From an uncultured Sulfitobacter sp. (lineage in GTDB: Bacteria > Pseudomonadota > Alphaproteobacteria > Rhodobacterales > Rhodobacteraceae), in NCBI GenBank assembly GCA_947502265.1, contig CANMZB010000001.1:62001-126000 (forward strand): a DNA stretch of 64,000 bases, read 5' to 3'. Below are positions 16,903 through 26,251 of this stretch, one piece after another. Each line of letters opens with the position of its first letter. Position 1 is the first letter of the stretch. Position numbers and translations under genes: made by a program. The notes beneath the pieces were generated by a model. It had not been told where the DNA came from. It searched no databases and worked only from the letters and a program-made list of their open reading frames with translations.

Positions 16903-18134
16903 TGCCGAACCTCCGGTATCCAAACTGGGCCGTTGCGTTCCAACCGTGCAATGTCGTCAACGCACATGTTCAAACGATCACGCAGGATATCCGCCCCGTG
17001 CTCACCAACTCTGGGTGCGCGACCTCCAGCATGAACCGGCGTGGCGGAGAATTTAAACGGAATGGCTGGCGCCCGAAAAGTACCCTGATCCGGATGGGTA
17101 TAGTCAGCGAAAACTTCGCGGGCGCGAAAATGTTCGAGATTTTGAATATCCTTGAGTTCTGGGACAAGCGCTAAAGGTAAGCGCTTTTCTTGCCCCGCGT
17201 GGAACCATTCGGGCGCCGAACGTGCTTCTAGGGCCGCGATCATATGCACATCTAGGGCGTCGGCATTCAGGCTTCGCAAGGTCGAACTGTTGAACCGGGG
17301 ATCGTCTAAAAGTGCCTCAAGGCCGAGCAATTCGCAACAAGCGCGCCATTGTGCAGGTGTTAGCGCCGTAACCCCCAGCCAGCCTTCACCGGTGGGATAT
17401 ATTGTCTGAGGATAGACTGGTGGAAAGCGGTTGAGGCCCATGCGCGGTGTGTCTTCGCTTTCATAGGCATACCTTACCGCTCCGGGTTCGGCATAAGCAA
17501 GATACGCTTCAAAAATGGATTGATCGACCAAACCGCCAGGGCCACCTGCCATCTTACCAAGCAAAGCGGCCATAACCCCGATAAATGCAGTAACCCCTGC
17601 AGATATCTGTGCTTGATAGCCACCGGGAATGATTGGAGGTCCCTCAACCGGGCCGATCCCATGGATATGTGCTGCCATTGCCTGAACGACAGCGTCGCTA
17701 CCTTTCCATGCCTTGGCTGGGCCGTCATTCCCGAACCAACTGAGCGACAATGTGACCGGATCTGATGCTGTTGGCACGGCTAGGCCGATTACGGAAAGGA
17801 AGTCGCGCCCGCGTGCCTCTAGGACTACATCTGCAGATTGTGCAAGATCCCGGGCTAGGGATTGACTGGCTTCCTTCTGGACCGTGTTACTCTCGTTTAG
17901 GGCAATTGACCGTTTGCCCGCATCCAGAAAACTCTGCATCCCACTAGCCTCTGGAAAACTCACGCCAGGAGCGAAAGGTGGAAGACCACGTATCGTATCG
18001 CCATGGCGGGCTGGTTCGACCTTTATAACTTCTGCGCCACAGGCTCTCAGCAATGCCCCGCAATAGGCGGTGGCTAAACTACCGCCAAAGTCCGTGACCT
18101 TAATGCCGGAAAGTGCTGCTTGTCCGGAAGTCAT
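16899..18134 (-). CDS. CaiB/BaiF family CoA-transferase, likely partner lacking the catalytic Asp
   Basis: A 411-residue class III CoA-transferase-fold protein (IKVTDFGGSLATAYCGALLR, CGAEVIKVEPARHGD, VTLSLSWFGNDGP). At the position where the downstream partner has YGD the sequence reads IIPGGYQAQISAG, so the catalytic Asp seems absent by my alignment. It corresponds to the N-terminal half of the fused protein at 18610-20934. Overlap with the next gene and the paired arrangement suggest a heteromeric enzyme in which this subunit has a structural or acyl-binding role. An imperfect operator (18181-18194) lies 47 bp upstream of the start. Confidence 0.82.
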   Translation of the reverse strand: MTSGQAALSGIKVTDFGGSLATAYCGALLRACGAEVIKVEPARHGDTIRGLPPFAPGVSFPEASGMQSFLDAGKRSIALNESNTVQKEASQSLARDLAQSADVVLEARGRDFLSVIGLAVPTASDPVTLSLSWFGNDGPAKAWKGSDAVVQAMAAHIHGIGPVEGPPIIPGGYQAQISAGVTAFIGVMAALLGKMAGGPGGLVDQSIFEAYLAYAEPGAVRYAYESEDTPRMGLNRFPPVYPQTIYPTGEGWLGVTALTPAQWRACCELLGLEALLDDPRFNSSTLRSLNADALDVHMIAALEARSAPEWFHAGQEKRLPLALVPELKDIQNLEHFRAREVFADYTHPDQGTFRAPAIPFKFSATPVHAGGRAPRVGEHGADILRDRLNMCVDDIARLERNGPVWIPEVRQ

Positions 18135-18180
18135 TTAAATTTCCCTTCGCTTCGTATTATCTGGATTACGTTGGGTGATC

Positions 18181-18194
18181 CTGACACTTGACAG
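18181..18194. promoter_or_regulatory. Operator site 6 (imperfect) of the TetR regulon
   Basis: CTGACACTTGACAG: same CTGAC-N4 spacing as the other sites, with one mismatch in the right half (GACAG for GTCAG). It lies directly upstream of the CoA-transferase pair. Confidence 0.5.
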
Positions 18195-18567
18195 TCTTAC
18201 ATTAGATGCCGCCTTCTTTTGCTGTCAAGCGGTCCGGTTTCTGTAATTGAGATTCAAGTAGGAATTACAAATGGTGACGGACGCTTGTCAGTTGTAAAGT
18301 TCTCTGAACCCGAATATGGAGGGCCGCCCCCAAAACCAGGAAAGGAAAAATGTGCGCCGAGTCAGACGTGACAGGATCGAGCGATTTTCTTTAGAATATA
18401 GCCCGTCAGGCAATTGCCCGACTACGTGCGGCTTCGGTTCCGAGCAATAGAAAGGTGGTACGTCCTACGTCGTTAGGGGCAATACGCCGGTCCCACCGCC
18501 TCAAGTGGGTTAATGGGTCCTGAGCCGGTGTGACGTATTTTTTGTAAAGTCTAGATGTCCGCACCTG
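18195..18567. other. Intergenic region between the CoA-transferase units
   Basis: About 370 bases without a gene. It separates the paired CoA-transferase genes from the terminator of the fused gene. A short part (18500-18530) contains TTAATGGGTCCTGA, resembling an IS427-type end, but no element follows. Confidence 0.4.
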
Positions 18568-18607
18568 ATCTACACTGGAGCAACCAGCAGGTTGCTCCAG
18601 TGTAGAT
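18568..18607 (-). terminator. Long perfect inverted repeat after the fused CoA-transferase gene
   Basis: Arms of 18 bp (ATCTACACTGGAGCAACC and its exact complement) separated by AGCA. It begins 3 bp after the stop codon of the fused gene. No T-run follows on the minus strand, so it may act as a transcription barrier or mRNA 3' protector rather than a classical terminator. Confidence 0.55.
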
Positions 18608-18609
18608 GT

Positions 18610-20934
18610 TTATTGGGCTTGGCGCAGGCTTGTCGGTCGTAGAGAGATCACACCCTTGCTCAGCAGGTCGGCATAGTGAGAAGGCTCCATGCCTAGAAGT
18701 TGGGTCACGACGGACTCGGAATCGGCGCCAAGCATCGGAGCGACACCCCGCAATGGCGGACGTTGATGATCCATCTCGATAGCCAAGGCCGTTTGTCGCT
18801 GCACGCCGATATAAGCGCGTTCTGTCACATGTATGAAGTTGCGTACCGCAAAGTGCGGTAAATCAAGCGCGGCTTCAGGCGTCAGAACAGGTGCTGCGGC
18901 AACCCCGATTGCCTGCAGGGCGTCGGCGGCATCAGAAGCCGATTTGGATCGTAACCAATCGGCAAGGGCTGTTTCAATTTCCGTTTCGATAGAGCGCCGA
19001 TCATCTATCCGGTCCAATCGGCCATCCGCCCAGTCTGGACGTCCGATCAACCGGGACAGCGCTTGCCACGCTTTGGCAGTGTTGACGCTTACCGCCAACC
19101 AACTTTCCGCACCCTGTGAGGGGAAAATACCGTGCGGAACCATGTCGACATGGCGATTGCCAATCCGCTGGGGTTCAATCCCAGTTGCCCCACGCGTTAG
19201 CACGGCCGGGGCGGTGAAGGGCAACAGTGCTTCAATATGACTAAGGTTTAACCATTGCCCGCAGCCTGTCTTTTGGCGGTGATAGAGTGCAGCCAACAGT
19301 GCTCCTGCGCCATAGATTCCGCCGACGGGGTCGCCATAGGCAATGTGTCCCATCACCGGGGGCTCGCCCTCTGTGCCGCGGAAACTTGGCATGCCCGAGC
19401 CCTGCTCAAGGGTCGAGCCATACGCGCGCGTATCCGACCATTCATTGCCGGTACCATAGGCGGACATGGACGCCATCACCAGATCTTCCCTGTCTTGGCT
19501 CAGGATATTCCAACTCATGCCCAGTTTGCTCATCACCCCGGCAGCATGATTTTCGATCACTGCGTCAGAAACGGCCACAAGATCACGGGCCAAGCTGCGA
19601 CCTTCCTCTGTGGTGAGATCAAAGCTCACGCTTCGTTTGCCGCGATTCATGGCAGAAAATCGGCAGCTTTTCTCAAATTGGTTCTCGGCTATAGCCTCTT
19701 CAGTCCACTGCGTCGCTCGCCACCAGTCAGGATAGCGCCCAGCCTCAATCTTGATCACCTCGGCGCCCAGATCGGCAAAGATTCGCGTAGCTAAAGGGCC
19801 TGCCCAGCCCATCGAGAAATCCGCGATCCGCAGACCGGCAAGAAGCGCGGTCGGGTCGGGGGCACCGGCCCCGAGCGCGTTCCGGGGCTTGGAGCCCTCG
19901 GGTGCAGCCACATGCAAGGGGGAGGCAGGTGCTATCAAGCTTCCATCACCAACCCTAATGGGTCGAAGTGCACCCCGTTCACGAAATATCGGATGATCGA
20001 GTAGCGCACCCGCATCGGGCACCTCGACAAGGGGCACCTTTTTCTGACGGGCAATTGCCGCCCATTCCGCCGCAGTTTTACTTCTAAAGGCGTCGTCGAA
20101 AATGCGCTCAAGCTCGTCCGCATGCGCTTCGCGCAAGTAGATCGTAGATAAGTCCGAATTCGTCGCCAAATCGGGCAGGCCCAGCATCTCACAAAATGCA
20201 ACCCACTGGGCCGGGGTTATGATTGTTATACCTAGCCAACCCTCACGGCATTTGTGGATGCTAATTGGGCAGGTCGGAGAAAAACGGTTCAAGCCAGAAC
20301 GCGGTACGGGTCGTCCGAGATATTGCGCATCCGAAGTCTGTAACTCTCCCAAGACCATACAGGCTTCAAGGATAGACACCTCCATATATCGGTGCGAACC
20401 CGCCGCCAAGAGCGCAGCCAGCCCTGCGACAAAGCCGCTGGCGCCGCCGATCAGTGCGGAATGCATATCGCCAAGTTGTCGCGGCGGTCCGTCAATGGGG
20501 CCTGCCGGAAAGATCATCCCCGAAAGGGCCTGAACTATCAAGTCGTTGCCAACCCAGTCCGCGCAGGGGCCGTGTGAGCCGAACCATGACAGATCGATAG
20601 TTGCACATTTCGGCGCGGTCTCGACTACATAGCCTGCCACATCCTCGCAGAGTACCACCAAATCCGCAGCTGCCGTCGCTTTATCAACGTCCACTTCATC
20701 TACTATCGCGCGTTTCCCGTCAGCGAGCCAAGCAGCGACCAGCCCGCGCGTCCGTTTGTCGCCCGGTATCTCCTCCCGCGCTGACATCCTGTCGGCGGGG
20801 TCGTGATACGCGACTTCTGCCCCTAAGTCCGCTAGCATCCTTGCACACCAAGACCCTGCAGCGCCGCCGCCGATCTGAACTACATTTATGCCCTTCAATG
20901 GGCTGTTTTCACTATTTTTAGCACACATTTTCAT
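18610..20934 (-). CDS. Fused double-domain CaiB/BaiF CoA-transferase
   Basis: A 774-residue protein made of two class III CoA-transferase modules. The N-terminal module (about 14-350; INVVQIGGGAAGSWCARMLA) is the more divergent one. The C-terminal module (about 370-770) has the canonical LRIADFSMGWAGPLATRIFA, GAEVIKIEAGRYPDWWRAT and HIAYGDPVGGIYGAGALLAA with catalytic Asp. The modules match, in order, the two separate genes at 16899-18134 and 15643-16902, so this is a fused homologue of the same pair. Start: ATG 20934 follows GGGAGGA closely; ATG 20928 is equally possible; the open frame reaches 21012 but would run through the operator palindrome. The upstream 40-bp palindrome suggests TetR control. 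Confidence 0.85.
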   Translation of the reverse strand: MKMCAKNSENSPLKGINVVQIGGGAAGSWCARMLADLGAEVAYHDPADRMSAREEIPGDKRTRGLVAAWLADGKRAIVDEVDVDKATAAADLVVLCEDVAGYVVETAPKCATIDLSWFGSHGPCADWVGNDLIVQALSGMIFPAGPIDGPPRQLGDMHSALIGGASGFVAGLAALLAAGSHRYMEVSILEACMVLGELQTSDAQYLGRPVPRSGLNRFSPTCPISIHKCREGWLGITIITPAQWVAFCEMLGLPDLATNSDLSTIYLREAHADELERIFDDAFRSKTAAEWAAIARQKKVPLVEVPDAGALLDHPIFRERGALRPIRVGDGSLIAPASPLHVAAPEGSKPRNALGAGAPDPTALLAGLRIADFSMGWAGPLATRIFADLGAEVIKIEAGRYPDWWRATQWTEEAIAENQFEKSCRFSAMNRGKRSVSFDLTTEEGRSLARDLVAVSDAVIENHAAGVMSKLGMSWNILSQDREDLVMASMSAYGTGNEWSDTRAYGSTLEQGSGMPSFRGTEGEPPVMGHIAYGDPVGGIYGAGALLAALYHRQKTGCGQWLNLSHIEALLPFTAPAVLTRGATGIEPQRIGNRHVDMVPHGIFPSQGAESWLAVSVNTAKAWQALSRLIGRPDWADGRLDRIDDRRSIETEIETALADWLRSKSASDAADALQAIGVAAAPVLTPEAALDLPHFAVRNFIHVTERAYIGVQRQTALAIEMDHQRPPLRGVAPMLGADSESVVTQLLGMEPSHYADLLSKGVISLRPTSLRQAQ

Positions 20935-20990
20935 ATTCCTCCCACCACATTCTTTGCGCTGGCTACCCGTACAGGGCGTAAACCAGAGCC

Positions 20991-21030
20991 GTTGCACCAA
21001 TAACTGACACATGTCAGTTATTGGTGCAAC
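20991..21030. promoter_or_regulatory. Operator site 1: 40-bp perfect palindrome
   Basis: Two 19-bp arms (GTTGCACCAATAACTGACA and its complement) around a CA centre. The core CTGACACATGTCAG matches the other five sites. It lies between the tetR stop and the start of the fused CoA-transferase gene, which it likely controls. Confidence 0.75.
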
Positions 21031-21070
21031 ATATTGTGGAGAGTGGTCAGAATGGTCTTGAAGTTTTTTG

Positions 21071-21781
21071 CTATTTAATGGTTTTTTGGTCAGCGGGGTC
21101 GCAATATGCCCCGTTTTGGTTAGAGAGAATTTCGCGTACCATGGCAGCAGCGCCAGCCGATATGGTTCGAATCATCGTTTCTTCGGGAACTTCTTTAAGC
21201 AACCAATCTCGCATGGGGGCAAAGGCAGACAAGAAGATAAGAGCATTTGCCAACACTTCTGTTTCGCCCGGTTCGGCGGACCGACCTGCTCGCTTCTCCA
21301 ATTCAGCCGCCACACTCTTGATGAGCGCGACGTCCCTGGCGCGCATGGCGCGACGGTCCTCTACTGGCATATGCGGAACCGCGCGATAGACCAAAAGTGT
21401 GCTTTTCCGCTTTTTCCGCCATGTTTCCCGGAAGTAATGGGCAAACGCTTCTTCCAGCGTCAGCGACGTATCCTTGAAGATATCCGGAAGAGATGGCACG
21501 TCTTCGCGGAACCATAGCTGGTTCAACACCCGTCGCAGAATGTCATTCTTATTGGCGATATAGTCGTAGATACTGGCCTGATTGACGCCGGATCTTGCGC
21601 AGATATCGCGGACCGTTGTCGACGCAAATCCTTTTTCGAGAAAAAGCTCAAGAGCAGCATCGCAAATCTGTTCGCGTCTCGCCTGAACAAGCTCCTTGTT
21701 CCGCACGTTCTTGATCTCCGCCTCCTCAAGCAAGCCGGAAGGGGCGGGTGCCATCGTGCTTTTTTGATTTGGTTTAGACAA
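21071..21781 (-). CDS. TetR family transcriptional regulator
   Basis: A 236-residue regulator. After an N-terminal extension of about 35 residues comes the HTH: REQICDAALELFLEKGFAST, TVRDICARSGVNQASIYDYI, ANKNDILRRVL. The C-terminal ligand-binding helices (about 95-225) resemble those of FadR/PaaR-type acyl-CoA-responsive members, so the effector may be an acyl-CoA (inference). It is divergent from the carboxylase gene; operator site 2 lies in the shared upstream region and would allow autoregulation. It is the only regulator gene in the 15.6-45 kb catabolic island, and it is the candidate reader of the six CTGAC-N4-GTCAG sites. Confidence 0.88.
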   Translation of the reverse strand: MSKPNQKSTMAPAPSGLLEEAEIKNVRNKELVQARREQICDAALELFLEKGFASTTVRDICARSGVNQASIYDYIANKNDILRRVLNQLWFREDVPSLPDIFKDTSLTLEEAFAHYFRETWRKKRKSTLLVYRAVPHMPVEDRRAMRARDVALIKSVAAELEKRAGRSAEPGETEVLANALIFLSAFAPMRDWLLKEVPEETMIRTISAGAAAMVREILSNQNGAYCDPADQKTIK

Positions 21782-21954
21782 GCGGTTGCTCCAAGGGCCA
21801 AGGGTTCAAAATTGGACGATGCAGCGAATTTACACCACAAACCATAATTAGGCCACACCATAAACGTAAAACAAGCGCGTAGCGCCCCGCGTGCAGCGCC
21901 TTGCCTGTAAAGCGATGAGTGACTTGACCAGCCGGGCAAATATCAATAACAATC

Positions 21955-21968
21955 CTGACATATGTCAG
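21955..21968. promoter_or_regulatory. Operator site 2
   Basis: CTGACATATGTCAG, a perfect 14-bp palindrome between the divergent tetR and carboxylase genes (174 bp from tetR, 120 bp from the carboxylase start). Confidence 0.75.
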
Positions 21969-22087
21969 CTATTCTGGCAAAAGAGGGAGGGTGCGCAGCA
22001 GCAAGATGATACCATTTTAATGGAATACTGTTGCTTACGCGTCCAGCTATCCTTCGTGCCAAACGTGCCAATGAAAGGGATGCCCAG

Positions 22088-25000
22088 ATGAATCAAAGAC
22101 TTGCACCGGAGGGAAAGACCCCCCAACAGATCGGCAAGCTGCTGATCGCCAACCGCGGTGAAATTGCCTTGCGGATTGCACGGACGGCGTCCGATATGGG
22201 TATCGAGACAGTCGCGATCTTTTCGCCGGACGACCATCTGGGCAAGCATAAGCTATACGCTGATGAATCTGTCGAGCTGCCCGGCGCTGGTGCGCGGGCT
22301 TATCTGGACATAAATGCCGTGGTAGAGGCCGCCGTTTCATCAGGGGCTGACGCTGTTCATCCCGGTTACGGCTTTTTGTCCGAAAACGCAGAATTCGCGC
22401 AACGTGTCGAAGATGCCGGTCTGATCTTTGTCGGTCCCACACCAAAAGGCTTGGCACTTTTCGGTGACAAGCTGTCGGCGAAAGACCTCGCGAACAAATT
22501 GGGTGTGCCGGTACTTCCGGGCACGACCGAGGCGACCGGGCTGGAAGAGGCTCAAGCCTTTCGCGACAATCTCCCGCAAGGTGCGCAGATGCTCATAAAG
22601 GCGGTCTCTGGCGGAGGGGGGCGCGGCATGCGTGTGGTGGGTCCCGATGATGACCTTGCTCAGGCATGGGAACGTTGCCGTTCAGAGGCCGCCGCAACCT
22701 GCGGTGACCCGAACGTCTATGTCGAACGCTTCCTGCCTGCCGCACGGCATATCGAAGTGCAGATCCTGGGAGACGGGCAGGGCAACTGCGTAGCCTTGGG
22801 AGAGCGGGAATGCACGCTGCAGCGGCGTCACCAAAAAGTTGTAGAGATTGCACCCAGCCCCAGCCTGAATGAGGAGCAGCGGAAAAGGCTGATCGACCGG
22901 GCACTTCTCCTTGCCGAGCACGCCAGCTATCGCTCGCTGGGCACTTTTGAATTTCTGATGTCGGACGAGGGTCTGGAAGGCGAGGATATCTTCTTTATCG
23001 AGGCCAACCCTCGCATTCAAGTGGAGCATACAGTCACTGAAGAGGTGTTCGGGCTGGACCTTGTTGAACTCCAACTCAACATCGCATCAGGCCGCGACCT
23101 ACCCGATCTTGGCTTTTCCAGAAAAACCAGCCTTGACCCCAAGGGCTACGCCATACAACTGCGCATCAACATGGAGCAGATGGATGCCACCGCGCAGGCC
23201 ATACCGACGGGGGGCAAGATCGGAATCTATGAACCGCCAACAGGCCGAGGGGTTCGCGTCGACGGTTTTGCCTATTCCGGCTATACCACATCTGCCCGTT
23301 TCGACAGCTTGCTTGCCAAACTAATCGTGCATTCAAGATCCGGCGACTACAAGGCGGTGTTGACCAAGGTCGCGCATAGCTTGGACGACTTTCGCATTTC
23401 CGGGCTAGACACAAACATTCCGTGGTTGCGTGCTTTGATTGCGCATCCAGATGTCCGCGATAACCATATCACAACGCGGTTTATCGAACAGAACGCGGCC
23501 GAGCTTGCGCAAGCGGCAGAAGCTTTCACCATGACAACGCCGCAAGACGGAGACACGGGAGAGGGCTCCTCCCCTATATCCGAGATGGCAATCCCGGATG
23601 GCAGCGAACCTGTTCGCGCTCCGATGCAAGCCACAATCGTGAGCGTATCGGTATCCGAAGGTGATATCGTCGCGCAAGGCCAACAGCTCGCCATCATTGA
23701 AGCCATGAAGATGGAGAATGTCATTTCCGCCGCTTGCGCCGGACGGATTACTGCCGTCGCTGCTGAACCGGGCCAGACGGTCGTGGCAGAGGAGATGCTG
23801 TTTGCAATCGAACCTGCGGAGGGTGCGACGATGGAGGTCGCGGCTGAAGAGATCAACCTCGACCAGATCCGTGGCGACTTGCAAGAAGTCCTTGACCGGC
23901 GCGCGTTCGGGCTCGACGAGAACCGCCCCGAAGCCGTGGAAAAACGCCATGGACGAGGGCATCAGACCGCCCGCGAAAACTTGGCAATGATCTGTGATGA
24001 TGACACTTTCGTGGAGTATGGCGAGTTCGCCGTTGCTGCCCAAATCCAGCGACGGCCGCTTGAGGATTTGATCAAGAACACTTCGGGCGATGGCATTCTG
24101 ACCGGACTCGGCACTGTCAACGGCGACCAGTTCGGCGAGGATAGCTCGCGCTGCGCCTTTGCCATCGGCGATTACATGGTGCTTGCCGGCACGCAGGGTC
24201 AGCGCCATCACCGCAAGCTTGACCGCATCCTGCACGTGGCAGGTGACTGGAACATCCCCCTTGTTTTCTTTGCGGAAGGGGGGGGCGGTCGGCCGGGTGA
24301 TACTGAGCGCCTGACTTATGCCGGCATCTCCAACCAGACCTTTAGCCAGTTCGCCAGCCTGAGTGGTAAAGTTCCAATGGTGGGTGTTGTCTCAGGCCGC
24401 TGTTTCGCAGGGAACGCGGCGCTTCTGGGGTGTTGCGATGTCATCATTGCGGACGAGAGCGCCAATATCGGCATGGCTGGGCCTGCGATGATCGAAGGGG
24501 GCGGCTTGGGTATTTACCCCCCAGAGGCGATAGGGCCAATCAGCGAACAATCCGCCAATGGTGTGGTGGATATTCGTGTAAAGGACGAAGCTGAAGCCTG
24601 CGAGATGGTCAAGAAATATCTGTCCTATTTCCAAGGGCCGGTGGCAGATTGGAAGGCGCCGGACGCGCGCACGTTACGTCATGTTGTGCCTGAGAACCGC
24701 CTACGTGTTTACGAAGTGCGCAACGCGATTGACGGCATGTCGGACGAGGGATCAGTTCTCGAACTTCGGCGAGAATTCGGTGTAGGGATTGTGACGTCCT
24801 TGGTCAGGATTGAGGGCAAGCCTTTCGGCATCATCGCCAACAACCCCAAACATCTGGGCGGCGCGATTGACGGACCTGCAGCCGATAAGGCCAGCCGCTT
24901 TATGCAGCTTTGCGATGCCTTTAATATTCCACTTATTTCGCTTTGCGATACACCCGGCTTCATGGTTGGCCCAGAATATGAACGCACCGGCCTTGTCCGT

Positions 25001-25423
25001 CATGTCTGTCGCATGTTTGTCACCGGGCGGTCCCTGTCGGTTCCCCTGTTCAGCGTAGTTCTGCGCAAATGTTATGGCTTAGGCGCGCAGGGAATGGTCG
25101 GCGGTGGCACATACGACAACTTCTTCACCGTAGCCTGGCCAACCGGAGAATTTGGACCCATGGGACTCGAAGGTGCGGTGACACTTGGCTACCGCCGCGA
25201 ACTGGAGGCGGTTTCGGATCCGGAGGAAAAGAAAGTGCTCTATGATCAGCTGGTGGACAAGATGTATCAACAGGGTAAGGCGATCAAGGTTGCCGAGACG
25301 CTGGAGATTGACGCCGTGATCGACCCAGTTGACACCCGATCATGGATACTAGCCGGCTTACGCTCGGCCAAGATGCGCCCGTCAAAGTCTAGCCCCAACC
25401 GAACGATGGTTGACACCTGGTGA
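22088..25423 (+). CDS. Single-chain biotin-dependent acyl-CoA carboxylase (BC-BCCP-CT)
   Basis: A 1111-residue fusion with every part needed for carboxylation. Biotin carboxylase, residues about 15-465: LLIANRGEIALRIARTA, ATP-grasp loop KAVSGGGGRGMRVV, FIEANPRIQVEHTVTEE. Biotin carrier domain, about 510-585: EAMKMENVI with biotinylated Lys541. Carboxyltransferase, about 595-1095: GVVSGRCFAGNAALLG and ANIGMAGPAMIEGGG. This order is that of the single-chain long-chain acyl-CoA carboxylases (LCC type), which accept acetyl- to long acyl-CoA, unlike the separate PccA/PccB or AccADBC subunits usual in Rhodobacteraceae. Start: ATG 22088 is preceded by AAAGGGA; an upstream ATG (22031) has none. It is followed after 33 bp by an enoyl-CoA hydratase gene. 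Substrate unknown; propionyl-CoA or a branched enoyl-CoA is plausible. Confidence 0.88.
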   Translation: MNQRLAPEGKTPQQIGKLLIANRGEIALRIARTASDMGIETVAIFSPDDHLGKHKLYADESVELPGAGARAYLDINAVVEAAVSSGADAVHPGYGFLSENAEFAQRVEDAGLIFVGPTPKGLALFGDKLSAKDLANKLGVPVLPGTTEATGLEEAQAFRDNLPQGAQMLIKAVSGGGGRGMRVVGPDDDLAQAWERCRSEAAATCGDPNVYVERFLPAARHIEVQILGDGQGNCVALGERECTLQRRHQKVVEIAPSPSLNEEQRKRLIDRALLLAEHASYRSLGTFEFLMSDEGLEGEDIFFIEANPRIQVEHTVTEEVFGLDLVELQLNIASGRDLPDLGFSRKTSLDPKGYAIQLRINMEQMDATAQAIPTGGKIGIYEPPTGRGVRVDGFAYSGYTTSARFDSLLAKLIVHSRSGDYKAVLTKVAHSLDDFRISGLDTNIPWLRALIAHPDVRDNHITTRFIEQNAAELAQAAEAFTMTTPQDGDTGEGSSPISEMAIPDGSEPVRAPMQATIVSVSVSEGDIVAQGQQLAIIEAMKMENVISAACAGRITAVAAEPGQTVVAEEMLFAIEPAEGATMEVAAEEINLDQIRGDLQEVLDRRAFGLDENRPEAVEKRHGRGHQTARENLAMICDDDTFVEYGEFAVAAQIQRRPLEDLIKNTSGDGILTGLGTVNGDQFGEDSSRCAFAIGDYMVLAGTQGQRHHRKLDRILHVAGDWNIPLVFFAEGGGGRPGDTERLTYAGISNQTFSQFASLSGKVPMVGVVSGRCFAGNAALLGCCDVIIADESANIGMAGPAMIEGGGLGIYPPEAIGPISEQSANGVVDIRVKDEAEACEMVKKYLSYFQGPVADWKAPDARTLRHVVPENRLRVYEVRNAIDGMSDEGSVLELRREFGVGIVTSLVRIEGKPFGIIANNPKHLGGAIDGPAADKASRFMQLCDAFNIPLISLCDTPGFMVGPEYERTGLVRHVCRMFVTGRSLSVPLFSVVLRKCYGLGAQGMVGGGTYDNFFTVAWPTGEFGPMGLEGAVTLGYRRELEAVSDPEEKKVLYDQLVDKMYQQGKAIKVAETLEIDAVIDPVDTRSWILAGLRSAKMRPSKSSPNRTMVDTW

Positions 25424-25456
25424 GCTAAGTATTTAATTTTAGAGGAGGAAAGTACA

Positions 25457-26251
25457 ATGACTGAAGTATTGTTGAAAGAGCTAAAGGATGGTTTGCTCAT
25501 CCTTACAATGAATCGCCCCACGCACCGTAATGCACTTGATCCGCATCTGGCAGCCGCACTACGCGACGCGACGGCAGCGGCTGCCGAAGACCCGGCCGTA
25601 CGTGCTGTTCTGCTGACCGGGAATGGGGGTCACTTCTGTGTCGGCGGGGACGTCAAAGCGATGAATGAAGGGAAGGGGCGCGATCTGTCAATCGGCGAAA
25701 GGATGCATCACCTACGTGACAGGATGTCCGCTTCTCAATATCTTCACGAGATGCCAAAGCCAACCATCGCCGCCATCGAAGGGTCCTGCGCCGGAGCCGG
25801 GCTATCCTTGGCATTGGCATGCGACCTAAGAATCTGTGCTGAAGATGCCAAGATCACTACCGCCTTTGCCAAGGTCGGGTTGTCTGGAGATTTTGGTGGG
25901 ACATACTTTTTGACCCAAATACTTGGGGGTGCACGTGCGCGCGAACTCTATCTAACCTCTCCAGTGCTGTCGGGAAAAGAGGCGGCCGAAAAGGGGCTGG
26001 TCACGCGGGCCGTCGCTGCGCAAAACGTAATGTCCGAGGCGCAAGAACTTGCGCTCTCGCTTGCCGCGGGCCCGACGCTGACATTGGGCCGAATTAAAGA
26101 AAATATCTCTCTGGCCGAAAGCGGCGGTGGTCTAGGAGCTTGTTTCGACACAGAGGCTCGGAATCACATTCTGTCGTCCGGCACTGCAGATCACAAGGAG
26201 GCTGCGGCCGCCTTTATGGGGAAACGCAAGCCGAACTTTTCGGGAACCTGA
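25457..26251 (+). CDS. Enoyl-CoA hydratase/isomerase (crotonase family)
   Basis: A 264-residue crotonase-fold enzyme with the oxyanion-hole segments GGHFCVGGDVKAM and IEGSCAGAGLSLALACDLR. The first catalytic Glu position appears replaced near GLSGDFGGTYFL (AFAKVGLSGDFGG), as in some isomerase/hydratase subgroups, so hydration of an enoyl-CoA is likely but not certain. AGAGGAGG lies ten bases before ATG 25457. It forms an operon with the carboxylase. A weak hairpin (CGAACTT/AAGTTCG) spans the stop codon. Confidence 0.85.
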   Translation: MTEVLLKELKDGLLILTMNRPTHRNALDPHLAAALRDATAAAAEDPAVRAVLLTGNGGHFCVGGDVKAMNEGKGRDLSIGERMHHLRDRMSASQYLHEMPKPTIAAIEGSCAGAGLSLALACDLRICAEDAKITTAFAKVGLSGDFGGTYFLTQILGGARARELYLTSPVLSGKEAAEKGLVTRAVAAQNVMSEAQELALSLAAGPTLTLGRIKENISLAESGGGLGACFDTEARNHILSSGTADHKEAAAAFMGKRKPNFSGT

